The notes under the pieces are model-generated. The model worked only from the letters and a program-made list of their open reading frames with translations, was not told the origin of the DNA and did no database searches. From positions 16,171 to 80,170 of the IMG/VR virus record IMGVR_UViG_3300020020_000001: a stretch of DNA of 64,000 nucleotides; one strand, written 5' to 3'. This stretch comes from a virus. The position numbers were made by a program, and so were the translations under genes. Positions 39,963 to 46,104 of this stretch are shown one piece after another (within the stretch, counting starts at the first letter, position 1; each line of letters starts with the position of its first letter).

Positions 39963-40094
39963 TGTAGTAAGGTACTGCACGAACACCATTCGTAACAGTT
40001 AGTCAGCCTCACCTAGTTAGTATACACTTCACTAGGCAGTATTGGGACCCCTGTGGGGAAGCACGCTCAACTCTCTTTCGAGAGACCTTACTAC
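39963..40094 (-). ncRNA. Multibranch RNA between tRNA-Leu(TAG) and tRNA-Ser(GCT)
   Basis: A perfect 10-bp stem GTAGTAAGGT/ACCTTACTAC closes 132 bases. Inside, CTCTC-TTTC-GAGAG (a GAAA tetraloop on the RNA strand), CCCC-TGT-GGGG, CCTAGT/ACTAGG and TACTGC/GCAGTA pair. The element fills the space between the two tRNAs (1 and 4 bases left over), so RNase P and RNase Z could free it. Contains one CCTGTGGG. Confidence 0.5.
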
Positions 40095-40095
40095 G

Positions 40096-40180
40096 CAGAA
40101 GATGTAGGATTCGAACCTACGAAGGTATTACCCTTACTTCCTTAGCAGGGAAGCCCGATCAACCACTCTGGCAATCTTCC
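40096..40180 (-). tRNA. tRNA-Ser(GCT)
   Basis: GGAAGAT/ATCTTCT acceptor, loop CTGCTAA with anticodon GCT, long variable arm, discriminator G. No encoded CCA. Confidence 0.9.
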
Positions 40181-40186
40181 ATAGTA

Positions 40187-40236
40187 GTCGGTAGGCGACC
40201 CCCAAGAGTGTTAGCCGCACTCTTGCACCTACCGAC
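40187..40236 (-). ncRNA. Hairpin RNA between tRNA-Ser(GCT) and tRNA-Gly
   Basis: Two-part stem GTCGGTAGG/CCTACCGAC (9 bp) and AAGAGTG/CACTCTT (7 bp) in a 50-base segment 6 bases from the tRNA-Ser 5' end. Function unknown; may be an RNA processing or stability element. Confidence 0.4.
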
Positions 40237-40274
40237 CGTGTCCTACCAACCATCGTGCGCACCCTGGAGATGCG

Positions 40275-40345
40275 AACCGACAGTGAGTTTCGAACTCACT
40301 CAATCATCTTGGAAGGATGATATGCAACCAATACATCATGTCGGC
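40275..40345 (-). tRNA. tRNA-Gly(TCC)
   Basis: GCCGACA/TGTCGGT acceptor, loop CTTCCAA with anticodon TCC, T-arm GTGAG TTCGAAA CTCAC. No encoded CCA. The 3' end of Y-RNA 3 lies 3 bases upstream of this tRNA. Confidence 0.88.
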
Positions 40346-40348
40346 AAG

Positions 40349-40459
40349 TGATGTGGATATGTTGTTAGAAATCGGGGTATGTCTACCAAGACGACACGGA
40401 ATTGAACCGCACTGTTCTAAATATCAGTTAGATAACCGATTTCAATCCGACCCACATCA
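40349..40459 (-). ncRNA. Y-RNA-like RNA 3 (with T-arm)
   Basis: Minus-strand RNA: closing stem GATGTGG/CCACATC, GTCGGATT, inner stem GAAATC/GATTTC, GGTTATC, and 3' CTAACAACATATCC. The loop holds a T-arm (TGCGG TTCAATT CCGTG) and a TCTAA/TTAGA hairpin. Its 5' end is 4 bases after the DUF397 gene, and its 3' end abuts tRNA-Gly, so RNase P could form the 3' end. Confidence 0.75.
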
Positions 40460-40463
40460 ACGC

Positions 40464-40649
40464 TTATACGTCAAACTCTCCAGCTTTTACACCTTCAATA
40501 AAGGTGCGCCACTCAGCAATGGTGAATACATTGTACTGATCTGGCTTGTCACTATTGCGAATTGCGACACTCGTGTCACCAAGAGAAGCTTCAACACAGT
40601 TTGCGGTATCGCATCTGCCAGATTTAATCCAGTATAACTGGTCAGTCAT
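40464..40649 (-). CDS. DUF397 protein
   Basis: 61 residues with the typical DUF397 pattern: LYWIKSGRCDTANCVEAS, VAIRNSDKPDQ and FTIAEWRTFIEGVKAGEFD. This family is almost limited to Streptomyces and relatives, where each gene stands beside an XRE-type regulator and acts as its partner. No XRE gene is next to it here, so a decoy or anti-regulator of a host pair is possible. Confidence 0.85.
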   Translation of the reverse strand: MTDQLYWIKSGRCDTANCVEASLGDTSVAIRNSDKPDQYNVFTIAEWRTFIEGVKAGEFDV

Positions 40650-40668
40650 TGTCTATTACGCTTCCAAT

Positions 40669-41760
40669 CTAAGCATTGACCGTGCTCAGGTTGCTATCTA
40701 GGTAGTTGCCAGACCAGTCAATGCCTGAGTGGTTACAAGCATCGGTGAGTCCATAAGCAGCGGAGTAATCGTGACCAGCCTTAGCAGGTACAAACCGGTT
40801 TTTACGTACAACAAAACCAATACCTTGCTCTGGACAGTACACGGTGTAAGCACCGCCACCAAAGAAATTGTTCTCAACCAGCCACATGTTATTTGCGGTT
40901 GGGTTTGTGATGATGGCTGACGTCATTGGATTCAGTTGTAACATTGTGTTGTGTCGAATAACAACGTTGTTACCACCCTGTGACTGAATACCATCACCAT
41001 GTGGAGCATTGCCGCGACCTTGTTCAGAACCTCGAATGAATGACTCAGTGATTTGTGAGTTGCTGTTCATTTCCAACCCGTTCTCACACTTGTCAATATA
41101 CATACGAGTGGCGCGGAAGTTCGGTCCAGCAAGTGCATTACCATGTGCGTAGTTACACGTAATTTCCGTGTCGCTAATTGTAGCTACGCCAGTTGCGGGT
41201 ACTCTATCCGTGTTGATACCGTGGTAGCAAGAGTCTGACACTAGCAGCTTCACGTTGCGAATAACTACATTCGCCGCGAAGATGTAGATACAACCATTGT
41301 GTTCCCGGTTTTCTAGTACAGTACCAGCTACTGTTATATTGATAACACCACTCGAACTGGTAAGCACTGTTCCAGTTGGGACACCAGTGTTCACGGCCGT
41401 TGGATACCCACAGGCACCAGGATTCGACCAACAATTGGTCGGTGTTGGACTAGGTGTTGTTACAGTAGGCGAAGGAGTAGGACTAACTGTCTGACTCGCT
41501 GACGCTGACGGGCTTCCTGTGGGTGTGGTCAGAAGTGCAATGATTGCATTCTGATCATTGATACAGTTGACGGCCCGTGTCCGTTGCGAACTACTTGTTG
41601 TATTACTCGCAAGTAGTTGACAGTTTGCCTTAGCATCCTCTGCTAACTGTAACCGGCTCGATACGGACGATGGCGCAGCGCTAGCTAGCGACGACCAACC
41701 GAGCATAATGATTACTGCACCACCAATTACTGATGCAGCAACCTTACTATTCCGGTGCAT
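40669..41760 (-). CDS. Secreted beta-helix protein (pectate-lyase-like fold)
   Basis: 363 residues: signal peptide (KVAASVIGGAVIIMLGWSSLASA), a coiled region, a Ser/Thr/Pro linker (PTPSPTVTTPSPTPTN), then right-handed beta-helix repeats (INITVAGTVLENREHNGCIYI; NVVIRNVKLLVSDSC; GDGIQSQGGNNVVIRHNTML; NMWLVENNFFGGG). The fold is that of carbohydrate-binding or -cleaving proteins. A secreted product expressed during infection, not a tail part, because of the signal peptide. Confidence 0.75.
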   Translation of the reverse strand: MHRNSKVAASVIGGAVIIMLGWSSLASAAPSSVSSRLQLAEDAKANCQLLASNTTSSSQRTRAVNCINDQNAIIALLTTPTGSPSASASQTVSPTPSPTVTTPSPTPTNCWSNPGACGYPTAVNTGVPTGTVLTSSSGVINITVAGTVLENREHNGCIYIFAANVVIRNVKLLVSDSCYHGINTDRVPATGVATISDTEITCNYAHGNALAGPNFRATRMYIDKCENGLEMNSNSQITESFIRGSEQGRGNAPHGDGIQSQGGNNVVIRHNTMLQLNPMTSAIITNPTANNMWLVENNFFGGGAYTVYCPEQGIGFVVRKNRFVPAKAGHDYSAAYGLTDACNHSGIDWSGNYLDSNLSTVNA

Positions 41761-41813
41761 CCATACTCCTTAACTCGAAAACATTGGAGTAATGTCTGAA
41801 CCCCGTACAATAT

Positions 41814-41887
41814 TGGCATGAGTTGTAGGATTTGAACCCACACAAAAGACTTTGGAGGCCTTTATGCTACCGTTACATCAAACTCAC
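41814..41887 (-). tRNA. tRNA-Trp(CCA)
   Basis: GTGAGTT/AACTCAT acceptor, loop CTCCAAA with anticodon CCA, T-arm GTGGG TTCAAAT CCTAC. The CCA end is encoded (41814-41816). Not a UGA-reading (TCA) form. Confidence 0.9.
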
Positions 41888-41968
41888 TAGGTGTGACCAC
41901 AGCTCAGACACTATGGCCACACTTGGTTACCTATTTCTCCGCCCGCTAGAGCTAGAAAGAAGGAACCG

Positions 41969-42040
41969 CACCCTCAGCAGGATTCGAACCTGCACTTATA
42001 GCTTCGTAGGCTATTACTCTGTCCGTTGAGTTATAAGGGT
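41969..42040 (-). tRNA. tRNA-Arg(ACG)
   Basis: ACCCTTA/TGAGGGT acceptor, loop CTACGAA with anticodon ACG (A34 to be deaminated), T-arm GCAGG TTCGAAT CCTGC. No encoded CCA. Confidence 0.88.
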
Positions 42041-42044
42041 TTAT

Positions 42045-42117
42045 GTGGTGGGCTTCTCATTAACTGTGCTTCCCCACAGGGGTTACCTCGCATGGCGAAC
42101 CTACACCCGCCCACCAC
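42045..42117 (-). ncRNA. Closed hairpin RNA before tRNA-Arg(ACG)
   Basis: GTGGTGGGC/GCCCACCAC (9 bp, perfect) closes 73 bases that include CCCC-ACA-GGGG and CGC-ATG-GCG hairpins and an AGGTTCGCC strand. Its 3' end is 4 bases from the tRNA-Arg 5' end. It contains an 18-base reverse copy of 40047-40064 (see findings). Confidence 0.45.
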
Positions 42118-42316
42118 TCAAGTGTACGGCATGGTTGGTAACTAGTCACTGAGACATTTATGGTCCCTCCCAAGATTTACGTCGGGGGAGGGATTCCGAC
42201 GTTTCCACTAATGGCCTGAGGAGACTATATCATGGAAACTTAAGTACGTAGTGACTGGGCAGTACTGTGTGCATCCCGGCAACATAGTGCAGCAACCACT
42301 ACGCACGACTATGAAA
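42118..42316 (-). other. Non-coding structured stretch
   Basis: No convincing ORF. Nested pairings are visible: AGTCACT (42144) with AGTGACT (42252), CCCTCCC with GGGAGGG, and ACGTCGG/CCGACGT (42179-42202). It lies between the closed hairpin RNA and Y-RNA 4. It may be one larger RNA. Confidence 0.3.
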
Positions 42317-42407
42317 GCTTTGGATATGCTTAACTGAATCGAATTGTCAGCGCTGCAATGCGCCGTCCTGTGAATGGGTGGATAACCGATTCATTCCGAC
42401 CCAAAGC
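42317..42407 (-). ncRNA. Y-RNA-like RNA 4
   Basis: 91 nt on the minus strand: closing stem GCTTTGG/CCAAAGC, GTCGGAAT, inner stem GAATC/GATTC, GGTTATC, and 3' AGTTAAGCATATCC. Loop with GCGC-ATTGCA-GCGC hairpin. No T-arm in this copy. Confidence 0.7.
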
Positions 42408-42437
42408 CCCGGTGCCGTTGGCCTCCGGCAGAAAATA

Positions 42438-42582
42438 GATTCGGATATGTATTTGTAATTGGAAATGGCTTGCGCCAAGGCAATTGCTCTACCAATTGAG
42501 CTATACGACGATAAATCGTCGCAGTAGGACTCGAACCTACAACCCATTGCTTCCAGATAACCAACTACGGCCGACCCGAACC
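42438..42582 (-). ncRNA. Y-RNA-like RNA 5 (circularly permuted tRNA mimic)
   Basis: 145 nt on the minus strand: closing stem GGTTCGG/CCGAATC, GTCGGCC, inner stem GTAGTTGG/CCAATTAC, TTATC, and 3' AAATACATATCC. The loop has T-arm GTAGG TTCGAGT CCTAC (42524-42540), then a closed acceptor hairpin CGACGA-TTTA-TCGTCG (42506-42521), then D-arm TAGCTCAATTGGTAGAGCA (42485-42503). This is a tRNA elbow with the acceptor end closed, as reported for bacterial YrlA. Confidence 0.8.
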
Positions 42583-42667
42583 TGAAACTTGAATGCGTAT
42601 CTCGTCCTCCACTATACGCTTACCACACCCATAACGGCACGTGTGGCATCCACTTTTTCATAGCTAA

Positions 42668-42743
42668 GACACGGATATATACCACTAGACAAGGAGTTTT
42701 ATCTCCAAATGATAGGATAACCCTTGTCAATCCGACCCGTGTT
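42668..42743 (-). ncRNA. Y-RNA-like RNA 6 (short form)
   Basis: 76 nt on the minus strand: closing stem AACACGG/CCGTGTC, GTCGGATT, inner stem GACAAGG/CCTTGTC (7 bp), GTTATC, and 3' TAGTGGTATATATCC. The loop is short, without tRNA-like arms. It is preceded on its 5' side by GACAGAGGGCTGAC, which recurs at 44056-44069. Confidence 0.7.
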
Positions 42744-42777
42744 TGACGTCAGCCCTCTGTCTGACAATGATGTAGTA

Positions 42778-42916
42778 TCGTGGATATGTATTGAGATCGG
42801 GAGTTTCACCTATTACTAGGCTAGCCGGTACCGTCCGGCGTATGGTGTTGGTCCGTGTCGCGGAGCACCATGGTGGAATTGAACCATCGATAACCGATTA
42901 CTCTGCCGACCCACGA
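42778..42916 (-). ncRNA. Y-RNA-like RNA 7 (with closed acceptor-like arm)
   Basis: 139 nt on the minus strand: closing stem TCGTGG/CCACGA, GTCGGCAG, inner stem ATCGG/CCGAT, TTATC, and 3' CTCAATACATATCC. The loop has a T-arm-like GATGG TTCAATT CCACC, then ATGGTG...CACCAT closed arm and a GCCGG/CCGGC arm. Its 5' end overlaps the last codons of the HNH gene. Confidence 0.7.
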
Positions 42917-43281
42917 ATTAAATCTAGTAGTCCTGGAAATGTCTCACCCAAATTGTACGCTAGGTGATCATTACCGCCAGAATCTCTTACCGTTCTTGAT
43001 ACTGCCTTTGGCAGTTGATGTTTCAGGTTGTTACAAGTTCCATGTGCTAACTGCACGTTTGCGTCGTCACGAGCTTCATCAAGTGTGCACAGTGCGAAGT
43101 CTTTTATGTGGTCGCGGGACCAATCTTCTCTTTTAACTGGCTGAAAGCACAGTTGACAGATTCCGCGATCTCTTACATAAATTCGTTCGAGTTGTGCTCT
43201 TTTATTTTTTGTTTCGTTGCGACGTCTTCGTGCTTCGTGATTCATGTTGACCCAGTCTGGCTTTTGATGTGCTTTACTCAA
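42898..43281 (-). CDS. HNH endonuclease
   Basis: 127 residues (TTG start). RDRGICQLCFQPVKREDWSRDH and HGTCNNLKH give the HNH fold with both Cys pairs; the N-terminus is strongly basic. Its 3' end overlaps Y-RNA 7. It may be mobile or act in DNA packaging, as some HNH proteins next to terminases do; here a mobile role seems more likely. Confidence 0.7.
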   Translation of the reverse strand: MSKAHQKPDWVNMNHEARRRRNETKNKRAQLERIYVRDRGICQLCFQPVKREDWSRDHIKDFALCTLDEARDDANVQLAHGTCNNLKHQLPKAVSRTVRDSGGNDHLAYNLGETFPGLLDLIRGSAE

Positions 43282-43489
43282 TGGGCATCATCTCTCTTTA
43301 TTGTTATTGCTACTCTTCTTCCATCACCACTGCATGTTGTGAATGCGCCCTCTTTAAAAACACATTCTCATGTTGGGTGGCAGTGGCTTCACAATGGAAC
43401 CTTTAGTAGCCATCGTCACGTCTTTTTGGCACCCGGCAACTAGGTCATTGTTGGCAGCTAATCGCCGGGGCACACCAAAATTTTTTGCG
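43282..43489 (-). other. Non-coding stretch between HNH gene and small ORF
   Basis: Only very short frames (17-21 codons) without clear ribosome-binding sites. An imperfect inverted repeat (GTTGCCGGGTGCC and GGCACACC...GGCAGC) is seen near 43430-43480. Confidence 0.3.
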
Positions 43490-43570
43490 TTATGCGATTT
43501 TAGTGTCTAATTTCTGACACTGTAATAGTCCGGTTAGACCGTAGTCTCTGTGGCGGGACCATACCCACAT
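43490..43570 (-). CDS. Small protein (26 aa) after tRNA-fMet
   Basis: ATG two bases after the tRNA-fMet discriminator: MWVWSRHRDYGLTGLLQCQK, LDTKIA. Similar to the other tRNA-start junctions, but with one extra base. Low certainty because of length. Confidence 0.35.
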   Translation of the reverse strand: MWVWSRHRDYGLTGLLQCQKLDTKIA

Positions 43571-43572
43571 AG

Positions 43573-43644
43573 TAGCGCAGTCGGGAGTTGAACCCGAATC
43601 TTCAGGGTTATGAGCCCTGCGTGTTACCTTTACACCACCGCGCG
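43573..43644 (-). tRNA. Initiator tRNA-fMet(CAT)
   Basis: Acceptor CGCGCGG/CTGCGCT with an unpaired C1/U72, and three consecutive G-C pairs in the anticodon stem (CAGGG CTCATAA CCCTG). These are the hallmarks of initiator tRNAs. No encoded CCA. An initiator tRNA in a phage is unusual. Confidence 0.85.
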
Positions 43645-43660
43645 ATGTTATTATATTACG

Positions 43661-43732
43661 TACACCCACAGGGATTCGAACCCCGAACCTATGCCTTGTA
43701 AGGACACCGCTCTCCCGTTGAGCTATAGGTGC
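43661..43732 (-). tRNA. tRNA-Val(TAC)
   Basis: GCACCTA/TGGGTGT acceptor, loop CTTACAA with anticodon TAC, T-arm CGGGG TTCGAAT CCCTG. No encoded CCA. It is the first tRNA of the cluster in the direction of transcription. Confidence 0.9.
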
Positions 43733-43737
43733 AAGAT

Positions 43738-43815
43738 GCAGCAACCTTTGTTTCATGGTCATCACTCAGCAGTGTTAACAATCAGAGATCTCCTCTGACA
43801 ACATACGGTTGCTGC
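43738..43815 (-). ncRNA. Closed hairpin RNA upstream of tRNA-Val
   Basis: GCAGCAACC/GGTTGCTGC (9 bp) closes 78 bases, with an inner TCAGAG/CTCTGA hairpin; it ends 5 bases from the tRNA-Val 5' end, so RNase P could trim it. No Y-RNA motif. Confidence 0.4.
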
Positions 43816-44087
43816 AAATCTTCCATTTGTTGAAGTTTATGCGTGGACTTTGGCCCTGAGGAGCCACGCTTCCTACTTAAGTACGCTGGCCCGGACGGAA
43901 CCATTGTACTAGGCTAACACACTGTATCAAGCTTAGACACAAAGCGATACAGTGTGTCCTCGCGCTGCGCTCGAAAGGTAAAATGGACAAAAACCCTTGA
44001 GGCGCGCTAAAGGTCTAACAAGTATGGAATTCTCAAATCCCAAGGACCAGAAGACTGTCAGCCCTCTGTCACGTGCCAACGAGAAGA

Positions 44088-44117
44088 ACCGTAGCACGTG
44101 CTCGCGGTCGAGGTCAA
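44088..44117 (-). promoter_or_regulatory. Candidate promoter for tRNA cluster
   Basis: On the minus strand TTGACC, 18 bases, TACGGT. It reads toward the tRNA block. The -10 is poor, so confidence is low, but it is the best match in the gene-free region upstream of tRNA-Val. Confidence 0.3.
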
Positions 44118-44225
44118 GGGTATTCGTTCAATCATCATTCGCGCTGGTCAGAGCGTGATCAAATCGACGAAAGTCAATATGTCCGATATGTCCTCTGCAA
44201 CTTGCAACTGGCAGGTGCAGAACAC

Positions 44226-44249
44226 GTTACTAGTACACTGACTAGTAAC
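44226..44249 (-). terminator. Perfect hairpin after gene 44264
   Basis: GTTACTAGT / ACTAGTAAC with a 6-base loop, located 15 bases after the stop of the gene at 44264. No T-run. It may terminate or protect the upstream operon transcript. Confidence 0.5.
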
Positions 44250-44263
44250 ATGCACAACATCTG

Positions 44264-44509
44264 CTAGACGTTCAATGTTAGAGTGATTCGCGTGCTAACT
44301 TCCTCTGCTGACATCATTTCAAGTTGCCCAATAAACTTGTCACGGAGATGCTCCATGACAAATTCCTTGAGATCTTGAAACGGTACCTCAACAAAGAGGT
44401 GACCATCGTCAGCCGGTTCTACCTTATCCTTTGACACCGTGATAAGGACGTTGCCGGAGAAATCACCATTGAAATGGAATCTTACATTCTTAGTACTAAG
44501 AGAGTGCAT
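44264..44509 (-). CDS. Hypothetical protein (81 aa)
   Basis: The start is placed at MHSLSTKNVRFHFNGD (44509), after GAGGAATACAA. A beta-rich N-terminus and helical C-terminus (FKEFVMEHLRDKFIGQ-like). Overlaps the upstream gene by 14 bp. Function unknown. Confidence 0.5.
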   Translation of the reverse strand: MHSLSTKNVRFHFNGDFSGNVLITVSKDKVEPADDGHLFVEVPFQDLKEFVMEHLRDKFIGQLEMMSAEEVSTRITLTLNV

Positions 44510-44852
44510 CTTTGTATTCCTCAACTGTCTCAGCGAACTTGGTAAATTCTTCTATCAACCATTCTGGTACATCAGCTTCGTCACCATCAAGACCATTGCC
44601 AAGGAAAATAACGTTCCCTACAAGGATATCACCACGTGGCCAACCAAGTTTATGTGCAAATTTGGTTGCTACTGTGTTAGGACGAAGTGCTTGTATCTTT
44701 CCTTCTTCATTACAATAGCCATGCCAGTCACTATGTGAGTTTCCACTGCTAAAGACCTCAATGTAACCACCCACAGTAGCCTGTAGCCACTCTAGTGTCA
44801 CGTCGATATGGAATATTGAGGCCATTTCAGCTTCAATAACGAGTACCTTCAT
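44496..44852 (-). CDS. Hypothetical protein (118 aa)
   Basis: The start is placed at MKVLVIEAEMASIFHID (44852), after AATGGAGAAAAA; the longer ORF would include the stem-loop at 44867. Contains an acidic helical end (EEFTKFAETVEEYKDAL). No motif. Confidence 0.5.
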   Translation of the reverse strand: MKVLVIEAEMASIFHIDVTLEWLQATVGGYIEVFSSGNSHSDWHGYCNEEGKIQALRPNTVATKFAHKLGWPRGDILVGNVIFLGNGLDGDEADVPEWLIEEFTKFAETVEEYKDALS

Positions 44853-44866
44853 TTTTTCTCCATTTG

Positions 44867-44919
44867 TTAGTTGTGCAACACGACACTCAATCGAGTTGAG
44901 TGTCATGCAATACAACTAA
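44867..44919 (-). terminator. Intergenic stem-loop, TTAGTTGTGCAAC type
   Basis: Outer arms TTAGTTGTGCAAC and ATGCAATACAACTAA with inner 10-bp stem GACACTCAAT/GTTGAGTGTC. One of a family (see findings). Confidence 0.6.
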
Positions 44920-45251
44920 GCCGGTGCCTTTTCTCTGCGTCTGCGCTTTGGTTTTTCTGGTTTTGGGTCACCGTTTACATAAGTTAGAAAATCTGGATGT
45001 GCTTCGTAACAGGTTTTGTTCACACATGGTGTAATGTGACCATATCGTGTCACTAATTCGTAACAGTTTGGTCTATTCCGTCCATCAGGATGACAAGTAT
45101 TTGGGTGACAGAGTGGTTCCGCTTTGTGACCACGACTGTATCCACCGGGCAAATTACCCATTCTGCGTTGACAGTGGGCACAGCCCATCGTTGCGCCATA
45201 CGTTGTGCCGTTTCCGGCCATTTTGCGGCTTGGCGACTTGTTGTAGTTCAT
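44916..45251 (-). CDS. Cysteine-rich protein with basic tail (111 aa)
   Basis: Cys pairs CAHCQRR, LCHPNTCHPDG, CVNKTCYEAH and a C-terminal KRRRREK tail. It could bind zinc and nucleic acid. Overlaps the stem-loop at its end. Confidence 0.5.
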   Translation of the reverse strand: MNYNKSPSRKMAGNGTTYGATMGCAHCQRRMGNLPGGYSRGHKAEPLCHPNTCHPDGRNRPNCYELVTRYGHITPCVNKTCYEAHPDFLTYVNGDPKPEKPKRRRREKAPA

Positions 45252-45265
45252 GTACTCTCTTCCAA

Positions 45266-45514
45266 TTATGGTACTGGAATATATGCAGCGGTAACATCAG
45301 TCCAAACTGGTACTGGTATGTTTGATTCAAAAATCTTGACTGCACGTACTCCACCACCAACACGAGCGACTGCCCGCAAACGATTGAAAGCGCTTACTGC
45401 CTCCGCTTCAGGCATTTGTGGTAATTCAGTTGCTACCCAATCATCAGTTGTAACACTGCCGGCCGGAACGCCAACCGGTCCAGATTCATAGGTAACCTTA
45501 AACAGATTAGCCAT
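45266..45514 (-). CDS. Hypothetical protein (82 aa)
   Basis: Small beta/alpha protein (MANLFKVTYESGPVGVPAGS..). It overlaps the membrane protein gene by 8 bp. No motif. Confidence 0.5.
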   Translation of the reverse strand: MANLFKVTYESGPVGVPAGSVTTDDWVATELPQMPEAEAVSAFNRLRAVARVGGGVRAVKIFESNIPVPVWTDVTAAYIPVP

Positions 45515-45824
45515 TCTCCACCTCTGATTCTTCTAGCTCCTTGCTAGGAGCGTTGAAACCTTTACCGGGAGGACATTCTGGACAAGGAGATCCGTCGTAC
45601 CAAGGCTTGTACTGTCTGTGTGGGCAAGCCCAGTCCACCTCTTCTGGTGCGGTACGCAGTTGCCTTATTACTAGAACTGCTACGCCGACTACACCTGCTA
45701 CTGTCGCAGCCAGTATAGCATAACCGAGCGGAGTCTTAGGAATCATGTGCGCAAACTCCATCCTGTGGGCAATCACCAATGTCGCAGCGATCACAGTCAC
45801 AATAACATTCTTCATGGCAGTCAT
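45507..45824 (-). CDS. Two-pass membrane protein (105 aa)
   Basis: Hydrophobic helices at about 5-22 (NVIVTVIAATLVIAHRM) and 33-56 (YAILAATVAGVVGVAVLVIRQL), then CPHRQYKPWYDGSPCPECPPG, a possible zinc site. Starts MTAMKN or MKN. Function unknown. Confidence 0.5.
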   Translation of the reverse strand: MTAMKNVIVTVIAATLVIAHRMEFAHMIPKTPLGYAILAATVAGVVGVAVLVIRQLRTAPEEVDWACPHRQYKPWYDGSPCPECPPGKGFNAPSKELEESEVENG

Positions 45825-45862
45825 CGAGAAAGATATCGATACCTACGTCCTGTGGGATTGGT

Positions 45863-46036
45863 TCAGGTCGAAAGATCTTCATCCCAAATACATTCCACTT
45901 CTAATTCGGTCATGTCAAGCAGGATAGCTAACCGATGAATTTCGGTTCGCTTTCGAATCTCCATCTCGCGGAAGTACAGGTTTCGTGTTCCCTTGATGTA
46001 TAATTCTTTCATTTGCTCAACAGTTATCGTTGCCAA
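45863..46036 (-). CDS. Small helical protein (57 aa)
   Basis: TTG start after AAGGAGTAGAA: LATITVEQMKELYIKGTRN, then a basic helix and an acidic end (DMTELEVECIWDEDLST). The longer ORF runs through the stem-loop upstream and is rejected. Confidence 0.45.
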   Translation of the reverse strand: MATITVEQMKELYIKGTRNLYFREMEIRKRTEIHRLAILLDMTELEVECIWDEDLST

Positions 46037-46052
46037 TTCTACTCCTTCGATC

Positions 46053-46104
46053 TTAGTTGTGCAACACGGCTCAGGTGCAAGACCTGAACCATGCAACTCA
46101 ACTA
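46053..46104 (-). terminator. Intergenic stem-loop, TTAGTTGTGCAAC type
   Basis: Outer arms TTAGTTGTGCAAC and ATGCAACTCAACTA around TCAGGT-gcaag-ACCTGA. Same family as 44867 and 51480. Confidence 0.6.

Larger units (their letters stand above)
43816..44263 (-). other. Leader region of the tRNA/ncRNA cluster, no genes
   Basis: About 450 bases without a convincing gene. It holds GCGTGG/CCACGC (43841-43869), a 12-bp hairpin ACACACTGTATC/GATACAGTGTGT (43917-43957) and GTTACTAGT/ACTAGTAAC (44226-44249) after the next gene. The sequence GTCAGCCCTCTGTC at 44056-44069 is also found beside Y-RNA 6. A long transcribed leader or several RNAs may lie here. Confidence 0.4.

Noticed and set aside
40381-40440. 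tRNA-Ile(GAT)-like fold in Y-RNA 3
   Set aside because: An acceptor stem cannot be formed and the flanks match the Y family.
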